NCBI GenBank assembly: GCA_005776585.1
Contig: SXOX01000310.1
Coordinates: 1 to 51,222 of the forward strand
Reading direction: 5' to 3'
DNA length: 51,222 nucleotides
Source of the DNA: Pseudomonadota bacterium
Lineage (GTDB): Bacteria; Myxococcota_A; UBA9042; GCA-2863065
Shown: in pieces, positions 7,513-14,422 of the stretch
Layout of the letters: the number at the start of each line of letters is the position of its first letter
How positions within the stretch are numbered: position 1 is the first letter of the stretch
Translations under genes and position numbers: made by a program
The notes under the pieces: model-generated
The model's database searches: none
What the model was told of the DNA's origin: nothing
What the model saw: the letters and a program-made list of their open reading frames with translations, nothing else

Positions 7513-8352
7513 CACTCCGCGAATCACCGTCCGTGCAGGCATCGCCATCGTCGCACGGGGTTCCCGGCGCGGCAACGGAATGCACGCATCCGAGCTTCGG
7601 GTCACACGCGTCGGCCGTGCACGGATCGGCGTCGGCACAGGCGAGAGCGCCTCCCGGGGCGCAGGTCCCGAATTGACAGAGCTCGTCGCCGTTGCACGGG
7701 TTGCCATCGGCGCACGGAAGGCCATCGGCGCTGGCCGGATGCGTGCAGCCCACGCCCTCGACGCACACGTCCAGGGTGCATGGGCCGGCATCAGCACACA
7801 GCGCATCGACCGGGACATGCGTGACCGCATCCGTGACCGGATCGCAGGCGTCGGTCGTACACGAGAGCCCATCGTCGACGTTCACGGGCGCATGCGTGCA
7901 GCCCGTCTTCGCGCACGCATCCACCGTGCACGCCTTGCCATCGTCGCAGGCCGCGTCGCTCGGCGTGTGCGTGACGGTCTGGCCATCGCACACGTCCACG
8001 GTGCACGCGATCGCGTCGGAGAACGCCGTGGCCGGGTCGATGGCCTGGTCGCAGTCGTCGTCCTTGCCGTTGCACGCCTCGGTCGCGCCATGGCGCACGG
8101 TGGCGTCCATCGGCGCGCAGTCGGTCGCGTCGGGGTCGAGGTCCCCGTCGTCGTCCAGGTCGCACACGTCGCCAGCGGCGTCCTGGTCCAAGTCCGCCTG
8201 ATTCGTGTTGGCAAGAGCAGCGGCACGTCCGCCACGACGACCACGTCCGGGACGTCGGGCACGGCCGTCCGAGCCGGAGACGCGGCCGCGTCGTCGTTGC
8301 ACGTGATTGGCAGCGTTACGAGAGCGGTCCCGCACCGGTCGCGCGTGAGCAT
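7499..8352 (-). pseudogene. Decayed Cys-rich lipoprotein gene (TSP3/MopE-like repeats)
   Basis: Reading leftward from ATG at 8352, a plausible lipoprotein signal ends in LPITC and is followed by an acidic linker (VPDVPDVVVVADVPLL). Near 8215 the coding signal jumps to another frame, where LANTNQADLDQDAAGDVC starts mid-way through a calcium-binding thrombospondin type 3 repeat, and continues as repeated Cys modules (CDDGKACTVDAC, CADGNPCNGDELC, CDDGDACT). The frame then ends abruptly in SRSVTAR at 7499, next to the toxin operon. I infer a former secreted lipoprotein truncated at its 3' end and frameshifted or internally deleted near its 5' end. Overlapping frames on the plus strand here are shadows of the Cys codons. 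Confidence 0.65.
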
Positions 8353-8491
8353 TTTTCGAAACTGGCGGATTGCGTCGACACGTGCAACCGGTCCGACGCT
8401 CACGCCATGCGCTTGCGCAACAGCGCCTCGATGGACAAGCTACGCCGCGCGGGGCGCCGTGCCTCGCTCGAGCGACGACTGGAGCCGTCCC

Positions 8492-8797
8492 ATGACCCGC
8501 GCCCTTCTTGCCGCCCTCCTCGCGACCGCGGCTGCCTGCGACAAGCACGACGACGACCACAACCACACCGCGAGCGAGTTCAAGACGTACGCCGACTGTT
8601 TCGCCCACGCGAGCACCGAAGGCGGCGCCTCCGCGGCACTTGCGTACTGCGACGACCTCATGAAGGTGGTCGCCACGACCAAGCCCGAGTGCCTGTCGGC
8701 GCACACGGCGACCGCGACGCTGCCGCAGTCAGCCATCGACACCTACTGCACCGGCAAGTTCCCGGCCGCGACGGACGTGGGTCAGGCCGGCGGATGA
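8492..8797 (+). CDS. Small lipoprotein with Asp/His-rich N-terminus
   Basis: The 101-residue product has a lipoprotein signal ending ATAAAC (lipid Cys at 16), then DKHDDDHNHTASEF, a compact Asp/His cluster that could bind metal. Four further Cys residues (DC, YC, EC and YC in the region 32-84) suggest two disulfides in a small helical domain. I do not recognise the family. GGAG lies seven bases before the ATG. It is the first gene of a four-gene run in which every product has a lipobox, and its stop overlaps the next start as ATGA. Confidence 0.75.
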   Translation: MTRALLAALLATAAACDKHDDDHNHTASEFKTYADCFAHASTEGGASAALAYCDDLMKVVATTKPECLSAHTATATLPQSAIDTYCTGKFPAATDVGQAGG

Positions 8798-9363
8798 GCG
8801 CGCAGGTCGTCATTGTCGCGGCGCTGCTGGTGGTGGGCTGCGCCACCTCGGAGAGCGCAACGGAGTCCTGCGGCCAGCCGAGCTACGGAGGCAAGGCCAC
8901 CGACGAGGCGTGGCTGGCGCTCGTCGACGCGGAGAAGAACACCACGGTCGGGCACGCCCAGGCCGCGACCATCACCGAGCCGGCGCTCGACGCGTCCGTC
9001 TCGGTCGCCGGCGGCCCGCTCACGCTGCGCTGGACCTCGACGCTCGCGTGGTCGCCACTGCCCAAGCCGTCGCTCTGGGCGCGCGTGCGGAGTCTGTTCA
9101 TCGGCGACGCCTTGGCCCATCTGCCGCCGGTCACGGCCGCGCTGCACGAGGTCGAGCTCCGCATCCCGGGCCGCACGTGCCCGGTGCGCCACCTCACGAG
9201 CGACACGAGATGGACGCTGTCAGCGAGCGAATGGGCCGTGCTCCAAGGGGCCTCGGGTCAGACCGTGGACCTCGTCGTCACGAGCGCCTATCAGCGCGAC
9301 AATCGCGTCACGGAGGGACCGTATCGCGCCACGACAGCACATCGACTGAGGCTCGTGCCATGA
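8794..9363 (+). CDS. Hypothetical lipoprotein
   Basis: A 189-residue protein with a lipoprotein signal (VIVAALLVVGC, lipid Cys at 16). The mature part contains a predicted beta-sandwich stretch (residues about 55-100, ASVSVAGGPLTLRWTSTLAW) and a second beta-rich half ending in AHRLRLVP. No family is recognised. It overlaps both neighbours by four bases, so it is very probably made together with the small lipoprotein, the propeller and the cytochrome; a structural or carrier role in that envelope complex is only a guess. Confidence 0.72.
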   Translation: MSAQVVIVAALLVVGCATSESATESCGQPSYGGKATDEAWLALVDAEKNTTVGHAQAATITEPALDASVSVAGGPLTLRWTSTLAWSPLPKPSLWARVRSLFIGDALAHLPPVTAALHEVELRIPGRTCPVRHLTSDTRWTLSASEWAVLQGASGQTVDLVVTSAYQRDNRVTEGPYRATTAHRLRLVP

Positions 9364-10556
9364 GATGGTTGCTCGTTTTCGCGGCCGTCGGGTGCACGGC
9401 TTCGGAGTCGAACCCGACGATCACGTATCGCCGCGATGTGCACTGGACCGACCCCCGGCCGCTCATCGGCGTCGGAGCCGGGCGCATCCTCGTCACCAAC
9501 AACCTAGAGGACACCGTCAGCGTCCTGGACCTCGCGCGCGTCGGTCAGCCCGACTTCGGCGAGCTTGCCCGCGTGCCCGTGGGCCTCGTACCCATCGAGA
9601 CCGAGGGACCGCACCATGCGGCGATCGATCCGGCGGGGCTGGTCTATTACGTCGGTATCTCGTACTACGTTCCAGGAACTGGCTCCGGTCCGCACGGCGC
9701 GCACGGCAGCGGCACCGCCGACGGCTACGTGCTGAAGGTGCGTGCCGCCGATCACGTGCTGCTGGGTTCGGTGCGCGTCGATCCGAACCCAGGCGATCTC
9801 ATCACGAGCCCCGACGGCAAGACGGTGTACGCGACCCATTACGATCTCCTGCGCGTGCTGAAGAACCCAACGGATCCCGAGGCGCAGCGCTCGCGGCTCG
9901 CCGTCATCGATACAGCCACGCTCACGCGGCGGGCCATGCTCCCGCTGTGCCCGGCCGCGCATGGCGTGCTGCCCTCTCCCGACGGCAAGCGGGTCTACGC
10001 GGCGTGTCAGTCCGACGAGGTCGCGGTGGTCGAGGGCGACGTCGTCACGCGCGTCAACGTCGCGCCGACGGTCGGCGACGCAGCCTCACCGTTGTATGCG
10101 CCCTACACGCTGGCCATCGCGCCGACGACCGGCGAGGTCTTCATCAGCTGCCTCCAGTCGGGCGAGCTGCGGGTGTTGAACCCGTCCACGCTCACGATGA
10201 CCGCCACGCGGACGCTTCCGGTGGGAGGCAAGCCCCTGTTCGGCCGGTTCACCGCCAAAGGCGATCGATTCTACGTCCCGCGACAGGGACCCGACGGGAT
10301 CGTCGTCGTGGATCCGACCGGTCCATCCATCGTGGCGCAGTGGCCCGTCGAGTCGAAGCACTGCGTCGCGCCGCACGGCATCGAGCTGACCCCGGACGAA
10401 CGCTACGCGCTGCTCGTCTGCGAGGGCGACCACGTGGGCCCGGGCTCCTTGCTGGTCGTCGCGCTCTCGGTCGACGGCGTGGCGCCGGGTACGCGGCTTC
10501 AGACCGTGCCCCTCGGCCTCTTCCCCGACTACCTCGGCATCCTGCGGACGCCATGA
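9360..10556 (+). CDS. YncE-like beta-propeller lipoprotein
   Basis: The 398-residue protein starts MRWLLVFAAVGC, a short lipobox signal (Cys 12). It then shows repeated blades of the YncE/surface-layer seven-bladed propeller type: GRILVTNNLEDTVSVLDL, LITSPDGKTVYATHYD, LPSPDGKRVYAACQSDEVAVVE and TGEVFISCLQSGELRVLNPS. Such propellers are often periplasmic and partner with c-type cytochromes or metal proteins. The HCVAPHGIELTPDERYALLVC segment near the end adds a Cys pair and His residues. Start and stop both overlap neighbours by ATGA, placing it squarely in the lipoprotein operon, directly before the cytochrome gene. Confidence 0.82.
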   Translation: MRWLLVFAAVGCTASESNPTITYRRDVHWTDPRPLIGVGAGRILVTNNLEDTVSVLDLARVGQPDFGELARVPVGLVPIETEGPHHAAIDPAGLVYYVGISYYVPGTGSGPHGAHGSGTADGYVLKVRAADHVLLGSVRVDPNPGDLITSPDGKTVYATHYDLLRVLKNPTDPEAQRSRLAVIDTATLTRRAMLPLCPAAHGVLPSPDGKRVYAACQSDEVAVVEGDVVTRVNVAPTVGDAASPLYAPYTLAIAPTTGEVFISCLQSGELRVLNPSTLTMTATRTLPVGGKPLFGRFTAKGDRFYVPRQGPDGIVVVDPTGPSIVAQWPVESKHCVAPHGIELTPDERYALLVCEGDHVGPGSLLVVALSVDGVAPGTRLQTVPLGLFPDYLGILRTP

Positions 10557-11251
10557 GAGCGCTGCTCGCACTCGCGCTGTGCCTCGCCAGCTGCGCTCCA
10601 ACCGAGCCCGGCTCCGTCGAGGCCGTTGCATGGGGTCGGGACCTCGTCGCAGATCCGACTCTGTCATCGAGCGGGTTCAATCCGTTCGCGTGCACGACGT
10701 GCCATCCACCCACCGCGGGCAGCTCGCTGCTCCCGGGCGCACCGCTCGAGGGCATCGCGGCACGGCAGGCCTGGTGGGGCGGCACGGTCGTACGCCTCGT
10801 CGACGCGGCGGACTTCTGCTTCCGCGCGTTCATGCGGAGCCCGGACCCCCTCGATCCGACGGACCCGCGCTGGCGTGCGGTGGACGAATACCTGGCCTCC
10901 GTGTCCCCGGGTCCGACGCAGGCCACCCTGCCCTTCACGGTCGTGCGCAACGTCACGGACGTGCCGCGGGGCGAGGTCGCACGCGGCCACGCGGTGTACA
11001 CCGGTGCCTGCGCGGTCTGCCATGGCGCGCTCAAGACCGGCGACGGGCGCCTCAGACCGCTCGTGCCAGTGCTACCGAACGTGACGCGAGAGTACGGCAA
11101 GCTCTTTCCGGGCACGTCACCTGCGCTGGTCGTCATCGAGAAGGTGCGCCATGGCCAGTCGTTCGGCGTCGGCGGGACGATGCCGCCCTACGCGCTAGAG
11201 CGGCTCAGCGACGCGGACCTCGGCGCGCTGCTCACGGCCCTCGGGCTCTAG
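10553..11251 (+). CDS. Di-haem cytochrome c lipoprotein
   Basis: The 232-residue product carries a lipobox (LASC, Cys 14) and two haem-c attachment motifs, CTTCH at 47-51 and CAVCH at 153-157, each beginning a cytochrome-c-like domain; GGTMPPYALERLSDADLGALL near the C-terminus supplies the usual Met ligand loop and final helix of the second domain. The first domain has no obvious Met ligand of that form. It would sit anchored in the envelope and pass electrons, probably to or from a partner encoded in the same operon (the propeller gene overlaps it by ATGA). MauG/MbnH-type peroxidases also have two haems but are longer, so I do not call it one. Confidence 0.85.
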   Translation: MRALLALALCLASCAPTEPGSVEAVAWGRDLVADPTLSSSGFNPFACTTCHPPTAGSSLLPGAPLEGIAARQAWWGGTVVRLVDAADFCFRAFMRSPDPLDPTDPRWRAVDEYLASVSPGPTQATLPFTVVRNVTDVPRGEVARGHAVYTGACAVCHGALKTGDGRLRPLVPVLPNVTREYGKLFPGTSPALVVIEKVRHGQSFGVGGTMPPYALERLSDADLGALLTALGL

Positions 11252-11293
11252 AGCCGTCGCTCGACGCGTCCGTCGAGCCGGTTCGGGCCTGCC

Positions 11294-11317
11294 TTGACTC
11301 CGCGGGCCCCGTCCCGC
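11294..11317 (+). promoter_or_regulatory. Possible -35 with spacer dyad before the His-rich gene
   Basis: TTGACT (11294-11299) matches the -35 consensus at five of six positions, and a GCGGG/CCCGC dyad (11302-11306, 11313-11317) fills the following spacer, a layout reminiscent of MerR-regulated metal promoters. No convincing -10 box follows, so this is weak. Confidence 0.2.
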
Positions 11318-11330
11318 ACCGTTGTTGGAG

Positions 11331-11711
11331 ATGCGCTTTCTGTCCGTTGCCGCGATGAGCCTACTTCCGACGCTGCTGCTTGCAGCCGTGCCGCAGTCCC
11401 TCGTCGTCCTGTGCACACCGCCGAGCGGGGTGGCCCATCTCGAGCTAGCCCACGGCGGCCATCACGACGACCACGGAGCCGGCGACGCGCACGAGCACTC
11501 TGCCGAGACGTCCCCAGACCACGAGCACTGCTCCGACCAGACGCTCTCGATTCAGCCCGTCTTGCGCGACGGCCTGGTCGTGGCCACGCCCGCGGTGGCC
11601 ACGGTAGCTTCGATTGCCCGCATCAGCACCTTCGACGTGCTACCGCGACCCGTCACGCCTGCGCGCCCGACCACAGCCCTCTGGTTGGCCAACGTGACGC
11701 TCCGCATCTAG
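11331..11711 (+). CDS. Exported His-rich protein, probably metal-binding
   Basis: The 126-residue protein begins with a signal-like hydrophobic segment (FLSVAAMSLLPTLLLAAVPQSLVVL) and continues with a striking His/Asp cluster (HGGHHDDHGAGDAHEHS, then DHEHC, residues about 45-70). The second half is plain and ends ANVTLRI. Such His-rich exported proteins commonly precede heavy-metal efflux operons, where they buffer ions such as Zn, Ni or Cu; that role is inferred here from composition and position. The start is uncertain: GGAG touches the ATG at 11331 with no spacing, and a TTG at 11322 would add three residues. Confidence 0.68.
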   Translation: MRFLSVAAMSLLPTLLLAAVPQSLVVLCTPPSGVAHLELAHGGHHDDHGAGDAHEHSAETSPDHEHCSDQTLSIQPVLRDGLVVATPAVATVASIARISTFDVLPRPVTPARPTTALWLANVTLRI

Positions 11712-11750
11712 GCTGCGCTTCATAACTCGTACAAAATAGATATTCGCTAA

Positions 11751-11771
11751 ACATCTTGTTCGACACGATGT
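11751..11771 (+). promoter_or_regulatory. 21-bp operator-like dyad before the metal-efflux operon
   Basis: ACATC (11751-11755) and GATGT (11767-11771) form the outer arms; inside them TGT (11757-11759) and ACA (11763-11765) are also symmetric, giving 8 of 10 matching half-site positions around one centre. It lies in an AT-rich gap (11712-11782) and ends directly before GAGGA, the ribosome-binding site of the TolC-type gene. The placement suits a repressor (for example ArsR or TetR type), but no regulator gene is in the window. Confidence 0.45.
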
Positions 11772-11782
11772 GAGGATGCGAC

Positions 11783-13069
11783 ATGCGTCGTCATCTGAGC
11801 TGGACCGTGGCCCTCATGGCCATCGGGACCAGCGGGTGCCAGACCTATTCGGCACGTCCAATCGATCTGGGTCGGGTCTTCGAAGACCTGCGCCTCACCA
11901 CAGCCGAGCCGTCGGTCAACGTCTCCGATGGCCTCACCCTGGCGGAGGCGGAGCGGCTGACGCTCGTGCTCTCGCCAGAGCTGCGTCGGGCGCGGCTCGC
12001 GGCAGGCGTCACCCGTGCGAGCCTCGACCACGCGGGAGCCTTCCCGAACCCGAGCTTGGGTGTGGACGTCAGCGGCATCCTGCACGACGTCCCGAGCCCG
12101 TGGCGCCTCTCGACGGGGATCGCGTTCACCGTGCCGCTCTCCGGCCGGCTCGGGGCCGAGGTCCGGCGCGCGACGGCAGGCCATCGCGCCTCGCTGTTTC
12201 GCGTCGCCCAACGCGAGCGAGACGTCCTGGCTACGCTACGCTCGAACTGGCTGCGGTGGTCCGCGGCGACTCGCCGCATCGCGCTCGTCGAGGCGCACCT
12301 CGCTGTTGCACGGCCCCTGCTGCCGCGGATCGAAGCACTGGCCAAGGATGGTGAGGTCGGACTGTCGGAGGCGGGACTCTTGGCCGCCGTGCTGCGGAGT
12401 CGCGCGGCACGCCTGACATGGCTTCGCTCGGAAGCAGAGCGCCTGCGGCTCGAGGTGCTCGCGACGGTAGGCCTGACCGCGACTTCGGGTGCCACGCTGA
12501 CCGCGATCACGGAGCTACCGGAGGTGACGCGCGTCACTGACGAGGCCCTGGGCCACCACCCCGCAGTTCGCGAAGCCGTCGCGGAGTACGCGGCCTCGGA
12601 GGCAGCGCTCGAGCGTGAGGTCTCCGGGCAGTATCCGGATCTTGGCATCGGCCTGACGACCGATCACGACCAGGGAAAGTGGGGCCTGGGTATCGGTCTC
12701 ACGATCCCCCTGCCCTTCTTCGACCGAAACCAGCGCGGCATCGCCGAGGCGCAGGCCCGGCGCGAGCTCAGGGGCTCCGGTGTCTCACGAGCGGCATCTC
12801 GGCTTCTTGCCGAGCGGAGCCTGGCCGAGGCTGCGAGGGCCAGCGCGCTCGACCGCCAGCGGACCTTGCAGGACGACGTTCTCCCCGCCGTGAAGGCCCA
12901 GCTCGCCCGCTTGCGAAAGATGATCGCAGCGGGCGAGGTGTCTGCGCTGCTGCTCGACGACGCCCTCTCGCGCGCCTTGGAGATCGACGAGGCGCTCCTC
13001 GACGCCGCCCTCGAGCTCAACTTGGCTCGCGCCCGCTTGATGGCCCTCGCGCCGGAGGTGTCCCCATGA
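11783..13069 (+). CDS. TolC-family outer-membrane efflux lipoprotein (CusC/CzcC type)
   Basis: The 428-residue protein has a signal ending TSGC (lipid Cys 19) and two outer-membrane-efflux repeats: GLTLAEAERLTLVLSPELRRA with HAGAFPNPSLGVDVSG in the first half, and ALGHHPAVREAVAEYAAS with GIGLTIPLPFFDRNQRGIAEAQA in the second, as in CusC and CzcC. Long amphipathic helices fill the rest. Three copies would form the outer-membrane exit duct for the adaptor and pump encoded next. GAGG at 11772-11775 precedes the ATG. The stop overlaps the adaptor start by ATGA. A 21-bp dyad just upstream suggests a separate promoter from the lipoprotein operon. Confidence 0.88.
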   Translation: MRRHLSWTVALMAIGTSGCQTYSARPIDLGRVFEDLRLTTAEPSVNVSDGLTLAEAERLTLVLSPELRRARLAAGVTRASLDHAGAFPNPSLGVDVSGILHDVPSPWRLSTGIAFTVPLSGRLGAEVRRATAGHRASLFRVAQRERDVLATLRSNWLRWSAATRRIALVEAHLAVARPLLPRIEALAKDGEVGLSEAGLLAAVLRSRAARLTWLRSEAERLRLEVLATVGLTATSGATLTAITELPEVTRVTDEALGHHPAVREAVAEYAASEAALEREVSGQYPDLGIGLTTDHDQGKWGLGIGLTIPLPFFDRNQRGIAEAQARRELRGSGVSRAASRLLAERSLAEAARASALDRQRTLQDDVLPAVKAQLARLRKMIAAGEVSALLLDDALSRALEIDEALLDAALELNLARARLMALAPEVSP

Positions 13070-14421
13070 AGGCCAAACAGTCCTGCCTGGCGCTGCTCCT
13101 GTCGATGTTCGGCTGCTCGAGCGCCGCGCCACCTCCGACACCCTCGGGCGCACCACCGACCGAGACGCTCGGGCCACCCTCAATCGAGGTGCCTCGGTCT
13201 GTCCGCGAGACGTTGGGCATCACGTTCGTCAGGGCAGAGCACCGGGCGGTGTCCTCGACCGTGCGCTTGCCCGGTCGGTTCGTGTCCCTCCCGGAGGCGG
13301 TGCTGACGGTCCGCGCGCCGCTGTCGGGGCGCTTGACGCTGGCCGCACGAGCGCTGGAACTGGTCGAAGCCGGTACCGCGATCGGTACGATCGCCTCACC
13401 CGAGCTGAAGCGAACGCAAGACGAGCTGCACAAGGCGCGACACGACGTCGACGAGGCCAAAGACCTGCTGTCGGTCGCAATGGCGCGTCAATCGGAGGTC
13501 GAGCGCTCGCTTCAAGCCCTGCGCGTCCGACTGCGGCGACTCGAGGAGGCTGGCGGGCGCCGCGCGGAGCTCGAGGCGGAGCTCGAGCTGCAAAAGTCAC
13601 GGCTGGAGGTCGTCACGGCAGAACGCCGCGGCGCCAAGAACAAGATCGAGCGCGAAGAACATCACTTCGGCGTGCAGCTTTCGGGCCTCGCCGAGCGAAC
13701 CGGGCTCAGCGGCCCGGCCCTTCGTGCGCCCGCGGTTGCCTCCAATGGCGAGCCCGCGGAGGTATGGGAGACGCTGTCGGCGATTACGTTGACGGCGCCG
13801 CGCTCCGGTCGCGTGGCGACGGTGCATCAGGGCGATGGCTGGGTTGCGGCGGACTCGGAGCTCGTGACCATCATCGATGAGAAGGGCCTCTGGTTTGAAG
13901 CCTTCGCGCTCGAGGGCGATCTGGGGAGGCTCGGTCGCCTCCCACGGGGAGCACTGGTTCCGGCTCGTGCGCCGGGTCAGTCTGACGCTCCGGTCGCAGC
14001 CACCGTGCGGTTTCCACCTTCGGCGCCCACGGTGACCCGACGGATCCGAGTCATCGCCGAGCCCGAGGCGCCTGTCCCTTGGGCACGTCTTGGGCAAAGC
14101 GGGTTCGTCGAGATGACGATAGCCGATGCACGTCATCCCGATGTCGCGGTGCCGACGAGCGCCATCGTGCGCGATGGCCTCGAGCACCTCGTGTTTCGCC
14201 GCGACCCGGCCAACCCGGACCTGGTCGTGCGCGTCGCGGTGGACCTGGGTGAGAGCGATGGACGTTGGACGGCGATTCTGAACGGGATTGGCATCGGTGA
14301 CGAGGTCGTGTTGGGTGGCGCCAGCACGCTCAAGGTGGCTACGGCGCGGTCCGGTGCGCGAGCCAAGGGCCACTTCCACGCCGACGGCTCGTTTCACGCG
14401 GCGGACGAAGGCCAGCACTAG
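13066..14421 (+). CDS. Heavy-metal RND periplasmic adaptor (CusB/CzcB type)
   Basis: The 451-residue membrane fusion protein begins with a probable lipoprotein signal (LLLSMFGC). A lipoyl-like half (VRAPLSGRLTL, then EAGTAIGTIASPELK) leads into a long hairpin (about residues 120-205, rich in Glu/Arg/Leu heptads), followed by the second lipoyl half (APRSGRVATVHQGDGWVAADSELVTI) and beta-barrel domains with VPTSAIVRDGLEHLVF. The tail (GHFHADGSFH...EGQH) is His-rich and could bind the exported ion, as seen in some adaptor families. It links the RND pump to the TolC-type duct. It starts by ATGA overlap with the duct gene and ends one base before the pump ATG. Confidence 0.88.
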   Translation: MKAKQSCLALLLSMFGCSSAAPPPTPSGAPPTETLGPPSIEVPRSVRETLGITFVRAEHRAVSSTVRLPGRFVSLPEAVLTVRAPLSGRLTLAARALELVEAGTAIGTIASPELKRTQDELHKARHDVDEAKDLLSVAMARQSEVERSLQALRVRLRRLEEAGGRRAELEAELELQKSRLEVVTAERRGAKNKIEREEHHFGVQLSGLAERTGLSGPALRAPAVASNGEPAEVWETLSAITLTAPRSGRVATVHQGDGWVAADSELVTIIDEKGLWFEAFALEGDLGRLGRLPRGALVPARAPGQSDAPVAATVRFPPSAPTVTRRIRVIAEPEAPVPWARLGQSGFVEMTIADARHPDVAVPTSAIVRDGLEHLVFRRDPANPDLVVRVAVDLGESDGRWTAILNGIGIGDEVVLGGASTLKVATARSGARAKGHFHADGSFHAADEGQH

Positions 14422-14422
14422 C

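Noticed and set aside
7466..8797. A 443-codon plus-strand frame over the decayed Cys-rich gene
   Set aside because: Composition is Arg/Ala/Gly-rich without domain signal and it overlaps the small lipoprotein only in the frame's final part, where the real start is ATG 8492.
9365..11251. Possible fusion of propeller and cytochrome into one 628-codon protein
   Set aside because: The first part is an off-frame shadow rich in Arg; the propeller is coded in another frame and the cytochrome starts with its own lipobox at 10553.
14288..14422. Upstream extension of the RND pump
   Set aside because: The extension overlaps the adaptor 3' end in another frame and lacks family resemblance; MLKRLIAASI at 14423 is the usual pump N-terminus.
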